A model generated the notes under the pieces. That model was not told the DNA's origin, made no database searches, and was given only the letters and a program-made list of their open reading frames with translations. This document shows, one piece after another, positions 1 to 5,857 of a DNA stretch of 10,583 bases (its first letter is position 1; every line of letters begins with the position of its first letter). A program made the translations under genes and the position numbers. The stretch spans positions 1-10,583 of the forward strand of contig CAMOEP010000054.1 in NCBI GenBank assembly GCA_946612185.1. The letters are read 5' to 3'. Source of the stretch: an uncultured Ruminococcus sp. (GTDB lineage Bacteria > Bacillota > Clostridia > Oscillospirales > Ruminococcaceae).

Positions 1-1350
1 AATTGCAATATCGGTGAGGGCGCTGAGAGTATATGAGGAACTCTGGGCGATAACTGCTGTAAGTTCAGCTTTAGCGGTGAGGACGCCCTCCGGACTGATA
101 TTGTAGGAAACATCACCGACTATCAGTTCAGTGCAAGCCTGACTGCTCATACCCTCCGGCACAGGAACTCTGACCTCGAAAGCTTCGTCCTTATCCGGGC
201 ATATCATCATACCCGAATCGTCCTGGGCAGCCATAGAGAAGGTGAGCATACCTGAAATATCTGCAACTCGCTGTTCCGGGTCGATACTTATGCTGATATT
301 GCCGGGAGTTACCCATACTGCGAAGACCTTCTTAGGAACAGTCTCCCCCTGGCTGAGTTTGGCGCTCCAGCGGAATGTCTCGGAGATATTTTCAGATGGA
401 CGCTGAACGGTTATGTCTGCCGATTCAGTTTCGCATGGGTAGACGGTGGAATAAGCATCGCTGACGATCATGACCTGTGATTCTTTCATAGCATGGCAGA
501 CGAGTTTGAGCCCCAGTTCACATTTCAGGATACGGTTCTCGCCGTTTTTGTCCGGGGAGGGCGTGAGTTCGCAGGAAACAGTCCTTGCACACACTGAGCA
601 GAGGAAAGTTTCGTCAACTCCGTCCAGGTCGATTATCTGGCTGAACGGAACAGTAAATTCAAGCGGTTCGATGCCTTCGTCGTAGGAGTAAAGCACGTTC
701 ACCTGTGCCTGACCTTTAGCGAGAAGTTTTCCGGAGATAAGCTTTACTTCGCAGTCGTTAGCGGTGCAGACGCTTCTTACAATGCAGCTTATTGGCGGCT
801 GAGCCGTGGAGATCTCAGTTTCATCGGAAAGACTTATGTCACGGACAGCGCTGAGACACTTTGAAGCGATAGTGACAGGAGTTTTCAAAAGCTGTATATT
901 CATTCCGGAAGCGTCACTGATGACCTCCTGTTCTCTGATGCCGCTTACGCATATCTTAACGGAGACAGCACATCTCATGTCCAGGCGGCGCTTATTAACT
1001 GCACGATAGTTCACGTTTCCCGTTCTTGCGCTGATATTCACTTCCGGGGACTGTGGAGTTCTGCCCAGTTCAGCGGAGCGGGAGAAAGACTGCTGCTGAG
1101 TGATGCACTGTATCTTTTTGCCGTCCTCACCGCAGTAAAGTATGCGGATATCGCACCGCAGTTCGTAGGCAAGCCTGTCGCCCATAACGGAGTACTCGGT
1201 TATCACAGGCACTACCTCGCACCGGAGAAGCCTGAAAATATCGGGAAAATAATCGGGGAGAATGTAGTCCAGCTCCACGCTCTGTTCCTGCACACCGCTG
1301 AAAATATTCTCCGCAGCAGGTATGGTTTCTCTGTTCAGTTTCAATTCCAT
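1..1350 (-). CDS. DUF3794 (SPOCS) domain protein, 3' end beyond window
   Basis: An uninterrupted reading frame of 450 codons runs from the ATG at 1350 to the left edge with no stop, so the C-terminus is missing. The start is fixed by a strong Shine-Dalgarno (AAGGAGGT, complement of 1356-1363) five bases upstream. The protein begins MELKLNRETI and continues with VELDYILPDYFPDIFRLL, the pattern that opens clostridial DUF3794 proteins (polar start, then a 'V..D...PD..PDI..I' segment before the first SPOCS domain). One beta-rich SPOCS-like unit covers roughly residues 30-120 and a second roughly 190-270. No signal peptide or membrane segment is seen. Family members in clostridia often end in a LysM domain and are linked to spore coat or cortex, but the C-terminus is not visible here. 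Many Ruminococcus are thought not to sporulate, so the role is open. The gene is divergent from the esterase. No convincing promoter was found for it in 1351-1439. Confidence 0.8.
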   Translation of the reverse strand, partial: MELKLNRETIPAAENIFSGVQEQSVELDYILPDYFPDIFRLLRCEVVPVITEYSVMGDRLAYELRCDIRILYCGEDGKKIQCITQQQSFSRSAELGRTPQSPEVNISARTGNVNYRAVNKRRLDMRCAVSVKICVSGIREQEVISDASGMNIQLLKTPVTIASKCLSAVRDISLSDETEISTAQPPISCIVRSVCTANDCEVKLISGKLLAKGQAQVNVLYSYDEGIEPLEFTVPFSQIIDLDGVDETFLCSVCARTVSCELTPSPDKNGENRILKCELGLKLVCHAMKESQVMIVSDAYSTVYPCETESADITVQRPSENISETFRWSAKLSQGETVPKKVFAVWVTPGNISISIDPEQRVADISGMLTFSMAAQDDSGMMICPDKDEAFEVRVPVPEGMSSQACTELIVGDVSYNISPEGVLTAKAELTAVIAQSSSYTLSALTDIAI

Positions 1351-1439
1351 AATTGACCTCCTTGAAATGCTTTGTACAATCATATTCACGACCGCAGCGG
1401 GATATGAGTGAACAAACTATGAAAATTATTCCAGAGTAC

Positions 1440-1468
1440 TTGAAATTGGCAGAATAATAAGGTATAAT
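1440..1468 (+). promoter_or_regulatory. sigma-A promoter of the CE2 esterase gene
   Basis: TTGAAA at 1440-1445 and TATAAT at 1463-1468 are separated by exactly 17 bases. Transcription would begin near 1475, giving a leader of about 215 nt before the ATG at 1690, unusually long for a single secreted enzyme. The 339-base gap 1351-1689 holds this promoter, the ribosome binding site of the divergent DUF3794 gene (1356-1363) and the leader repeat and hairpin listed separately. No further gene is seen in it. Confidence 0.75.
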
Positions 1469-1499
1469 AGTTCTGGAAAATAAAATCCGTAAAACTTTT

Positions 1500-1673
1500 A
1501 GGCAACACCGCACAGAGATTGTGGTGCAGATGCGTAGTCAGATTTTTCGGCAGATTGTGCATAAATTCCGCAGGCATACTGACGTATGTCAAGGAATTTG
1601 TGTGCAAGATGCCGGAAAATATGCAAGCAGATGTGCCGCAAAGCCGTCAGGCGGTCTTTGTGCGGTGTTGCCT
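1500..1673. repeat. 174-bp inverted-repeat leader element, long copy
   Basis: Perfect 14-bp terminal arms, AGGCAACACCGCAC at 1500-1513 and its exact complement at 1660-1673, enclose a hairpin-rich interior. The right end (1641-1674) matches 3445-3478 of the compact copy at 32 of 34 positions, so this is one repeat family in two lengths. The long copy looks like the short one with about 125 bases added between the left arm and the AAGCCGTC core. The whole element lies in the 5' leader of the esterase gene and ends just before the ribosome binding site (GGAGGG, 1678-1683). It could be a non-autonomous mobile element (MITE-like) or a structured regulatory leader. No flanking target duplication is obvious around this copy. 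Confidence 0.7.
1542..1620 (+). ncRNA. Candidate structured RNA hairpin in the esterase 5' leader
   Basis: A single long hairpin can be drawn by hand. 1542-1552 pairs with 1610-1620 (11 pairs); a symmetric GA/GA internal loop (1553-1554 against 1608-1609) follows; 1555-1569 pairs with 1593-1607 (15 pairs); then a small internal loop; then 1573-1579 pairs with 1584-1590 around the tetraloop TGAC. All five non-Watson-Crick positions (1547/1615, 1558/1604, 1559/1603, 1562/1600, 1574/1589) are G.U pairs when read on the plus strand. On the minus strand they would be A.C mismatches, so the structure fits a plus-strand RNA. It lies downstream of the promoter at 1440-1468 and would be transcribed. 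I do not recognise it as a known riboswitch or RNA family. Function unknown. Confidence 0.45.
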
Positions 1674-1689
1674 TTATGGAGGGAAAAAC

Positions 1690-3396
1690 ATGAAAAAAGC
1701 ATTTACCGCAGTCCTTGCAGCAGTTACCCTCACCGCAGCAGCCAGCTTCACATCATCGGCTGCCGGAGGATACACTCTCAAGGACGCAAACGAACTGAGC
1801 CGGTTTCTTCTTGGCGCACAGGGCAAGAGTATCGACATGAACGCCGATAAGAAGGTGAACGTTTTCGACCTGGTGGAAATGAGAGAATCTTTCACAAATA
1901 CCGGCGAATTCGTACAGTCCACAGTCAAGGCTGACGAGGAGCATACACGTTTTGTAGGTCGAAACTACATCGACGACAATGGAGTTACCTGGCTTGTGCA
2001 GAGTGGTTCGTCAGTTGAGTTCACCGTTAACGCAAGAAGCGCAAGTATCACTCTCTGCGGCGATTCTTCTGCAAATAACGACCGTGACTATCAGTCCAGA
2101 TATGGTATACTCATCGACGGTGAACTTGTTGAGGACGATATGCTGGGCGAGAAGGAAAAGACTATCGAGCTTTTCTCCGGCACTGAGGCAAGAACTGCAA
2201 CAGTCCGCATAATCCACCTTACTGAGGCAAATCAGGGTGCTATCGGCGTAGGCAGCATCACAGTAGACTCTGACTTTGTAGCACCAGTATCACCCACTCA
2301 GAAGAAGGACTTGTCAATTGAGTTCATAGGCGACTCTATCACCTGCGCATATGGCGTTGAAGGCAAAGACCAGTACGAGAACTTCAAGACCACTACCGAA
2401 AACTTCATGAAGTCCTACGCATACCTTACCGCCAAGAAACTTAATGCCGACTACAGCGCAGTCTGCTACAGCGGCTACGGAATAATCTCCGCTTACTCAA
2501 ACGACGGCAGCGCTAATACTTCCGGTCTTGTGCCTGATTACTATGAGTACATCGGCAGACCCGACGCTTACCAGAAGCCCTGGGATTTTGAATCCCACAA
2601 GAATGACGTTGTTGTAGTGAACCTGGGCACAAACGACAATACCTATGTAAGCAAGGAATTCGAGACACGTTCTCTGGAGTTCACAGCAGGGTATGTGAAG
2701 TTCCTGGAGAAGATAAGGAAGAACAATCCTGACGCATACATCATATGCACCCTGGGAACTATGGGCTGCACTGAGGAATACCCCTGCATCGAGGCGGCTG
2801 TCAAGGAGTTCAGGGAGACTACCGGCGATACAAGGATAATGTGCTACCAGTCAGAAACTCATACCCAGTCCGACGGCTTCGGCTCAGACTGGCACCCCAA
2901 CGAGGGAACTCAGCAGAGAAGCGCATATGTCCTCGCTGACAAGATCTGCCAGGCACTTGGCATGGAGTCCGACCAGCTTGGTCTGAACGTTGCCGCAGAT
3001 GCCGTATTCAGTTCTGATACAAAGATACCCAATGGTATGTCAGCTTACTACTCCGAGTGGGACAACAGCTACCACGTTACAGTCGTTCAGGGCGGAGATT
3101 CCATTGGCGACATCACTCTTACCGATTCCGGCATCGGTCTGAAAAAGGACGGAAAGTACGCACTCAGTTTCAGTATCAATACTGCCGAGGGCGCAGAGCT
3201 TCCTTTCGTTATCAAAGACCCTGCTACAGGAAAGGTGATTTTCGAGGACACATTCAAGGGTACTGGCACTCAGACTGAATATTCCGCAGAGTTTACCTCT
3301 CCCATAACCGCCGACGCTGACCTTATCATATCAATGGGCGGCACTGACAGCCTGAGAGTTAGCCTGTATCAGGTAAAATGCGTCCGCATTGGCTGA
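1690..3396 (+). CDS. Secreted CE2-family acetyl(xylan) esterase, SGNH hydrolase with partial dockerin
   Basis: A 568-aa secreted enzyme expected to remove acetyl groups from xylan or other plant polysaccharides outside the cell. The ATG at 1690 follows GGAGGG (1678-1683) and opens a clear signal peptide (MKKAFTAVLAAVTL..., cleavage near residue 25). In-frame codons upstream (from TTG 1519) lie in the structured leader and are not taken as coding. Residues about 28-68 form a dockerin-like piece with a single calcium loop (D49, N51, D53, D60); the first loop of a normal duplicated dockerin is absent. Residues about 85-200 match the CE2 N-terminal jelly roll. The SGNH core follows: FIGDSITCAYG (nucleophile S216), LGTNDN (313-317) and DWHPN (D400, H402). 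The region after about 435 is a beta-sandwich like CBM4/9 or the Ruminococcus CBM37 type; I cannot separate these. CE2 assignment is firm; substrate is inferred. No separate terminator follows the gene. Confidence 0.88.
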   Translation: MKKAFTAVLAAVTLTAAASFTSSAAGGYTLKDANELSRFLLGAQGKSIDMNADKKVNVFDLVEMRESFTNTGEFVQSTVKADEEHTRFVGRNYIDDNGVTWLVQSGSSVEFTVNARSASITLCGDSSANNDRDYQSRYGILIDGELVEDDMLGEKEKTIELFSGTEARTATVRIIHLTEANQGAIGVGSITVDSDFVAPVSPTQKKDLSIEFIGDSITCAYGVEGKDQYENFKTTTENFMKSYAYLTAKKLNADYSAVCYSGYGIISAYSNDGSANTSGLVPDYYEYIGRPDAYQKPWDFESHKNDVVVVNLGTNDNTYVSKEFETRSLEFTAGYVKFLEKIRKNNPDAYIICTLGTMGCTEEYPCIEAAVKEFRETTGDTRIMCYQSETHTQSDGFGSDWHPNEGTQQRSAYVLADKICQALGMESDQLGLNVAADAVFSSDTKIPNGMSAYYSEWDNSYHVTVVQGGDSIGDITLTDSGIGLKKDGKYALSFSINTAEGAELPFVIKDPATGKVIFEDTFKGTGTQTEYSAEFTSPITADADLIISMGGTDSLRVSLYQVKCVRIG

Positions 3397-3400
3397 TGTC

Positions 3401-3429
3401 TTGACAAGAGTATAGTATTTTGTTATAAT
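3401..3429 (+). promoter_or_regulatory. Perfect-consensus sigma-A promoter of the GNAT-pncB operon
   Basis: TTGACA (3401-3406) and TATAAT (3424-3429) are both exact consensus with a 17-base spacer, beginning four bases after the esterase stop codon. The last bases of the -10 box belong to the left arm of the compact inverted repeat (3428-3443), so RNA would start about at 3436, inside that arm. A promoter this strong ahead of housekeeping genes suggests control after initiation, perhaps by the hairpin that follows. Confidence 0.85.
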
Positions 3430-3481
3430 TAAGACAACACCGCTAAGCCGTCAGGCGGTCTTTTTGCGGTGTTGTCTTAAT
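3428..3481. repeat. Compact inverted-repeat leader element (54 bp) with T5 run
   Basis: Perfect 16-bp arms: 3428-3443 (ATTAAGACAACACCGC) and its complement at 3466-3481. The arms are bounded by TTAA on both sides. The core holds AAGCCGTCAGGCGG and a T5 run at 3461-3465. The stretch 3445-3478 matches 1641-1674 at 32 of 34 bases. Two exclusive folds are possible. In one the full arms pair (inner part GCGGTGTTG at 3466-3474). In the other ACCGC (3439-3443) pairs with GCGGT (3455-3459), directly followed by CTTTTT, which resembles a weak intrinsic terminator. It may terminate esterase transcripts, attenuate the operon downstream, or simply be a small dispersed repeat. Confidence 0.7.
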
Positions 3482-3498
3482 AAATGGAGGTGCAGACT

Positions 3499-4023
3499 AT
3501 GGAAATTATAGAAACTGAAAGACTTATCCTTCGCCCGTTCAGGCAGGGAGATCAGCAGGCTATGTTCGATAGCTGGACTTCCGATGAGCAGGTTGCGAAG
3601 TGGTGTCGCTGGTATACCCATAAGGATATCAGTGACACTGAGGCTCTGCTTGAAATGTACCTGAACGAAGCTGAAAACGGCTTTCCATACCGCTGGGCGA
3701 TCACCCTTAAAGGGGCGGACAAGCCCATTGGCTGTATCGACGTGGTGGGTATGGACGAAAAAGAGTCCTTCTGCGAGATCGGTTACGTCATCTCCCGGAA
3801 ACTCTGGGGTAAGGGTCTTATGACCGAGACTGTCAGAGCAGTAACGGAGGAACTTTTCCGCTGCGGATTTAAAAAAGTCATCGCAGCCTGCAAGACCGAT
3901 AACATCGGTTCACGGAGAGTAATGGAAAAGTCCGGCATGACCTTTGCGGCAGAGGGCGTTTATCAGGAAAAGTTCGGGTCTGACAAAACTATACCGGTGT
4001 TTTATTACGAAATAAAGCGCTGA
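3499..4023 (+). CDS. GNAT family N-acetyltransferase (RimJ/RimL-like)
   Basis: A 174-aa acyl-CoA-dependent N-acetyltransferase of the Acetyltransf_3 type, the group that includes ribosomal-protein acetyltransferases and many of unknown substrate. It opens with the usual beta strand IETERLILRPF. The acetyl-CoA pyrophosphate loop is R100-K-L-W-G-K-G106 in motif A, preceded by the strand EIGYVIS. The conserved N135..S138RRVMEKSGM segment follows and the length is normal. The ATG at 3499 is preferred over the in-frame ATG at 3484, because GGAGG (3486-3490) lies eight bases before 3499 and overlaps the upstream ATG. It is the first gene of the operon, 15 bases before the next gene. The target (protein, antibiotic or small amine) cannot be told from sequence. 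Confidence 0.85.
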   Translation: MEIIETERLILRPFRQGDQQAMFDSWTSDEQVAKWCRWYTHKDISDTEALLEMYLNEAENGFPYRWAITLKGADKPIGCIDVVGMDEKESFCEIGYVISRKLWGKGLMTETVRAVTEELFRCGFKKVIAACKTDNIGSRRVMEKSGMTFAAEGVYQEKFGSDKTIPVFYYEIKR

Positions 4024-4038
4024 CGAAAGGAGCATATT

Positions 4039-4533
4039 ATGGATAACAGCAAGGTAGTGGCTCTGGTGCTGGGCTGTATTGCAGCACTCCTCGTTATCAT
4101 GGCTGGCAAAAGCTGTGCAAGTGATATACAGGAGCAGAACAAGAAGTCATCAGGAAGCAGCTATTCTTCTGTAAACCCGGCTACCAATGCAGCTCCACGG
4201 CTTATTGAAGATCCACCTGCGGCAGTAAATACTCCCCAGCTTATCGAGGAGACTGATGCAGCAACAACCGAACAGCAGTACGAAGAAGTTACTGATATGC
4301 TGGGCAGAGTTGTTGAAACTGTACCCGTCACTCAGCCGGACGCAGAGGATATTCCCGCAACTGACGGCGAGCCGGAAACTACTCTGTCTATGCTTGATGA
4401 ATTCTACGAGCAGCAGAAGCAGAACGCTACGAATGAACTCAGCGGATTCAATCACGGCACACCCGAACAGCAGCACCAGAAAGAACTGGAAAATGCAACG
4501 TTTCCGTCTGATTTCAATATCACTGTAAATTAA
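4039..4533 (+). CDS. Small membrane-anchored acidic protein, unknown function
   Basis: A 164-aa protein I do not recognise. A single hydrophobic segment near the N-terminus (about residues 5-23, KVVALVLGCIAALLVIMAG) should anchor it in the membrane. The cysteine at about 26 follows AGKS, which is not a good lipobox, so a lipoprotein is unlikely. The rest is low-complexity, Ser/Thr/Glu/Gln/Pro-rich and acidic, with a short internal duplication (PRLIED about 53-58, PQLIEE about 66-71), and is probably disordered. The start is supported by AAGGAG (4026-4031) eight bases before the ATG. It lies 15 bases after the acetyltransferase and 13 before the cyclophilin, inside the operon. The tail could be extracytoplasmic, but the orientation is not clear. 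Confidence 0.7.
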   Translation: MDNSKVVALVLGCIAALLVIMAGKSCASDIQEQNKKSSGSSYSSVNPATNAAPRLIEDPPAAVNTPQLIEETDAATTEQQYEEVTDMLGRVVETVPVTQPDAEDIPATDGEPETTLSMLDEFYEQQKQNATNELSGFNHGTPEQQHQKELENATFPSDFNITVN

Positions 4534-4546
4534 TGGAGGAATAATC

Positions 4547-5017
4547 ATGGTTATTATCGAAATGGAAAACGGCAAGCAGATCAAGATCGAGCTTTACCCC
4601 GAAATCGCACCTATCTCCTGTGAGAACTTCGAGAAGTTGGTAAAGAGCGGCTTCTATGACGGTCTTACATTCCACAGAGTTATCCCCGGATTCATGATCC
4701 AGGGCGGCTGCCCCAATGGTACAGGCACAGGCGGCCCCGGCTGGCATATCAAGGGCGAATTCGCTGCAAACGGCGTGAAGAATGACCTCAAGCACACAAG
4801 AGGTGTCCTCTCAATGGCAAGAGCGCAGGATCCTGACTCCGCTGGCTCACAGTTCTTTATCATGCACGATGATGCATCTTACCTGGACGGTCAGTATGCT
4901 GCATTCGGCAAGGTCATTGATGGTATGGACGTTGTTGACGAGATCGCATCTGTTCCAACTGATTTCAGAGACAAGCCCAAGACTCCCCAGGTCATCAAGA
5001 GAGCATATATCGGCTGA
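4547..5017 (+). CDS. Cyclophilin-type peptidyl-prolyl cis-trans isomerase (PpiB-like)
   Basis: A 156-aa single-domain cyclophilin that catalyses cis-trans isomerisation of X-Pro bonds during protein folding. It has no signal peptide and is cytoplasmic. The signature [13 protein letters not shown] occupies residues 42-54, with the catalytic arginine at R44 and a conserved glutamine at Q52. GSQFFIMH (100-107) and [12 protein letters not shown] (112-123) form the rest of the active site. The position of the cyclosporin-contacting tryptophan of human CypA is a tyrosine (Y112), common in bacteria and usually linked to weak drug binding. GGAGGA (4535-4540) precedes the ATG by six bases. Its stop codon shares one base with the start of nfo (TGATG at 5015-5019), which predicts translational coupling. 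Confidence 0.95.
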   Translation: MVIIEMENGKQIKIELYPEIAPISCENFEKLVKSGFYDGLTFHRVIPGFMIQGGCPNGTGTGGPGWHIKGEFAANGVKNDLKHTRGVLSMARAQDPDSAGSQFFIMHDDASYLDGQYAAFGKVIDGMDVVDEIASVPTDFRDKPKTPQVIKRAYIG

Positions 5018-5856
5018 TGCTCCATATCGGCTGTCATCTTTCGTCATCGAAGGGCTATGCGGCAATGGGCGCTCAGGCTCTTGAAATAGGCGCTGATACC
5101 TTTGCTTTCTTCACACGCAACCCAAGAGGCGGCGCTGCAAAGGCGATAGACCCTTCTGATGCAAAAAAATTAACAGAACTGGCTGATGCACATTCCTTCG
5201 GCAAGCTGGTGGCTCATGCACCGTATACAATGAATCTATGCGCTGCAAGTGAAGATATCCGCACATTCGGTCGTGAAGCTATGGCAGATGACCTGAAACG
5301 AATGGAGTTCACCCCCGGAAATTACTACAATTTCCACCCTGGCTGCCATGTAAAGCAGGGTGCTGATGCAGGTATAACCCTTATCGCCCAGCAGCTTGAC
5401 CAGGTGGTTGCCCCTGAGCAGTCCACCACAGTTCTTCTGGAAACTATGGCTGGAAAAGGCACGGAGATCGGCAGGACTTTCGAGGAACTGCGCCAGATAA
5501 TCGACCGCACTGAGCTTGGCAGCAGACTTGGTGTCTGCCTTGATACCTGCCACGTCTGGGACGCAGGATATGACATTGCCGGCGACCTTGACGGAGTTCT
5601 GGAAAAATTTGATAAGATCATCGGACTTGACCGGCTTAAAGCGATCCACCTCAACGACAGCCTGAACCCCTGCGGCGCTCACAAAGACCGTCACGCAAGG
5701 ATAGGGGAGGGCTGCATTGGTGCAGAGGCGCTTGTAAGGGTGATAAACCACAAAAGTCTCCGGGGACTTCCGGTGATACTTGAAACTCCCAATGACCTTG
5801 ACGGATACGCCCGTGAGATAGAATTTCTGAGGCACAGCTACAGCGAGGAGGCTTGA
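5017..5856 (+). CDS. nfo: Endonuclease IV (deoxyribonuclease IV), AP endonuclease
   Basis: A 279-aa enzyme that cuts 5' of abasic sites and clears blocked 3' ends in base-excision repair. It is a TIM barrel with a trinuclear zinc site. All nine metal ligands known from E. coli Nfo have visible counterparts: H67 (VAHAPY), H107 (NFHPG), E142 (LLETMAGKG), D176 and H179 ([13 protein letters not shown]), H211 (IHLNDS), D224 and H226 ([11 protein letters not shown]) and E256 (ILETP). The length is normal. It starts with the ATG overlapping the cyclophilin stop by one base and has no ribosome binding site of its own worth noting, so expression probably depends on coupling. pncB starts one base after its stop. 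Confidence 0.95.
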   Translation: MLHIGCHLSSSKGYAAMGAQALEIGADTFAFFTRNPRGGAAKAIDPSDAKKLTELADAHSFGKLVAHAPYTMNLCAASEDIRTFGREAMADDLKRMEFTPGNYYNFHPGCHVKQGADAGITLIAQQLDQVVAPEQSTTVLLETMAGKGTEIGRTFEELRQIIDRTELGSRLGVCLDTCHVWDAGYDIAGDLDGVLEKFDKIIGLDRLKAIHLNDSLNPCGAHKDRHARIGEGCIGAEALVRVINHKSLRGLPVILETPNDLDGYAREIEFLRHSYSEEA

Positions 5857-5857
5857 A

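Noticed and set aside
1127..1513. Minus-strand open frame of 128 codons
   Set aside because: It overlaps the N-terminal coding part of the DUF3794 gene in another frame, is Cys/Arg-rich without any domain, and lacks a ribosome binding site.
1500..1673. Insertion sequence or transposase remnant
   Set aside because: The arms are like those of a small mobile element, but the interior has no coding remnant. It is reported only as a repeat and possible RNA.
1519..1689. Upstream extension of the esterase reading frame from a TTG codon, adding 57 residues
   Set aside because: The extension covers the structured leader and repeat, has no ribosome binding site and would bury the signal peptide. The ATG at 1690 has GGAGGG at the right distance.
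3484..3498. Alternative start of the acetyltransferase at the ATG at 3484
   Set aside because: This ATG overlaps the GGAGG ribosome binding site used by the ATG at 3499, and the family normally begins with the METERL-type strand.
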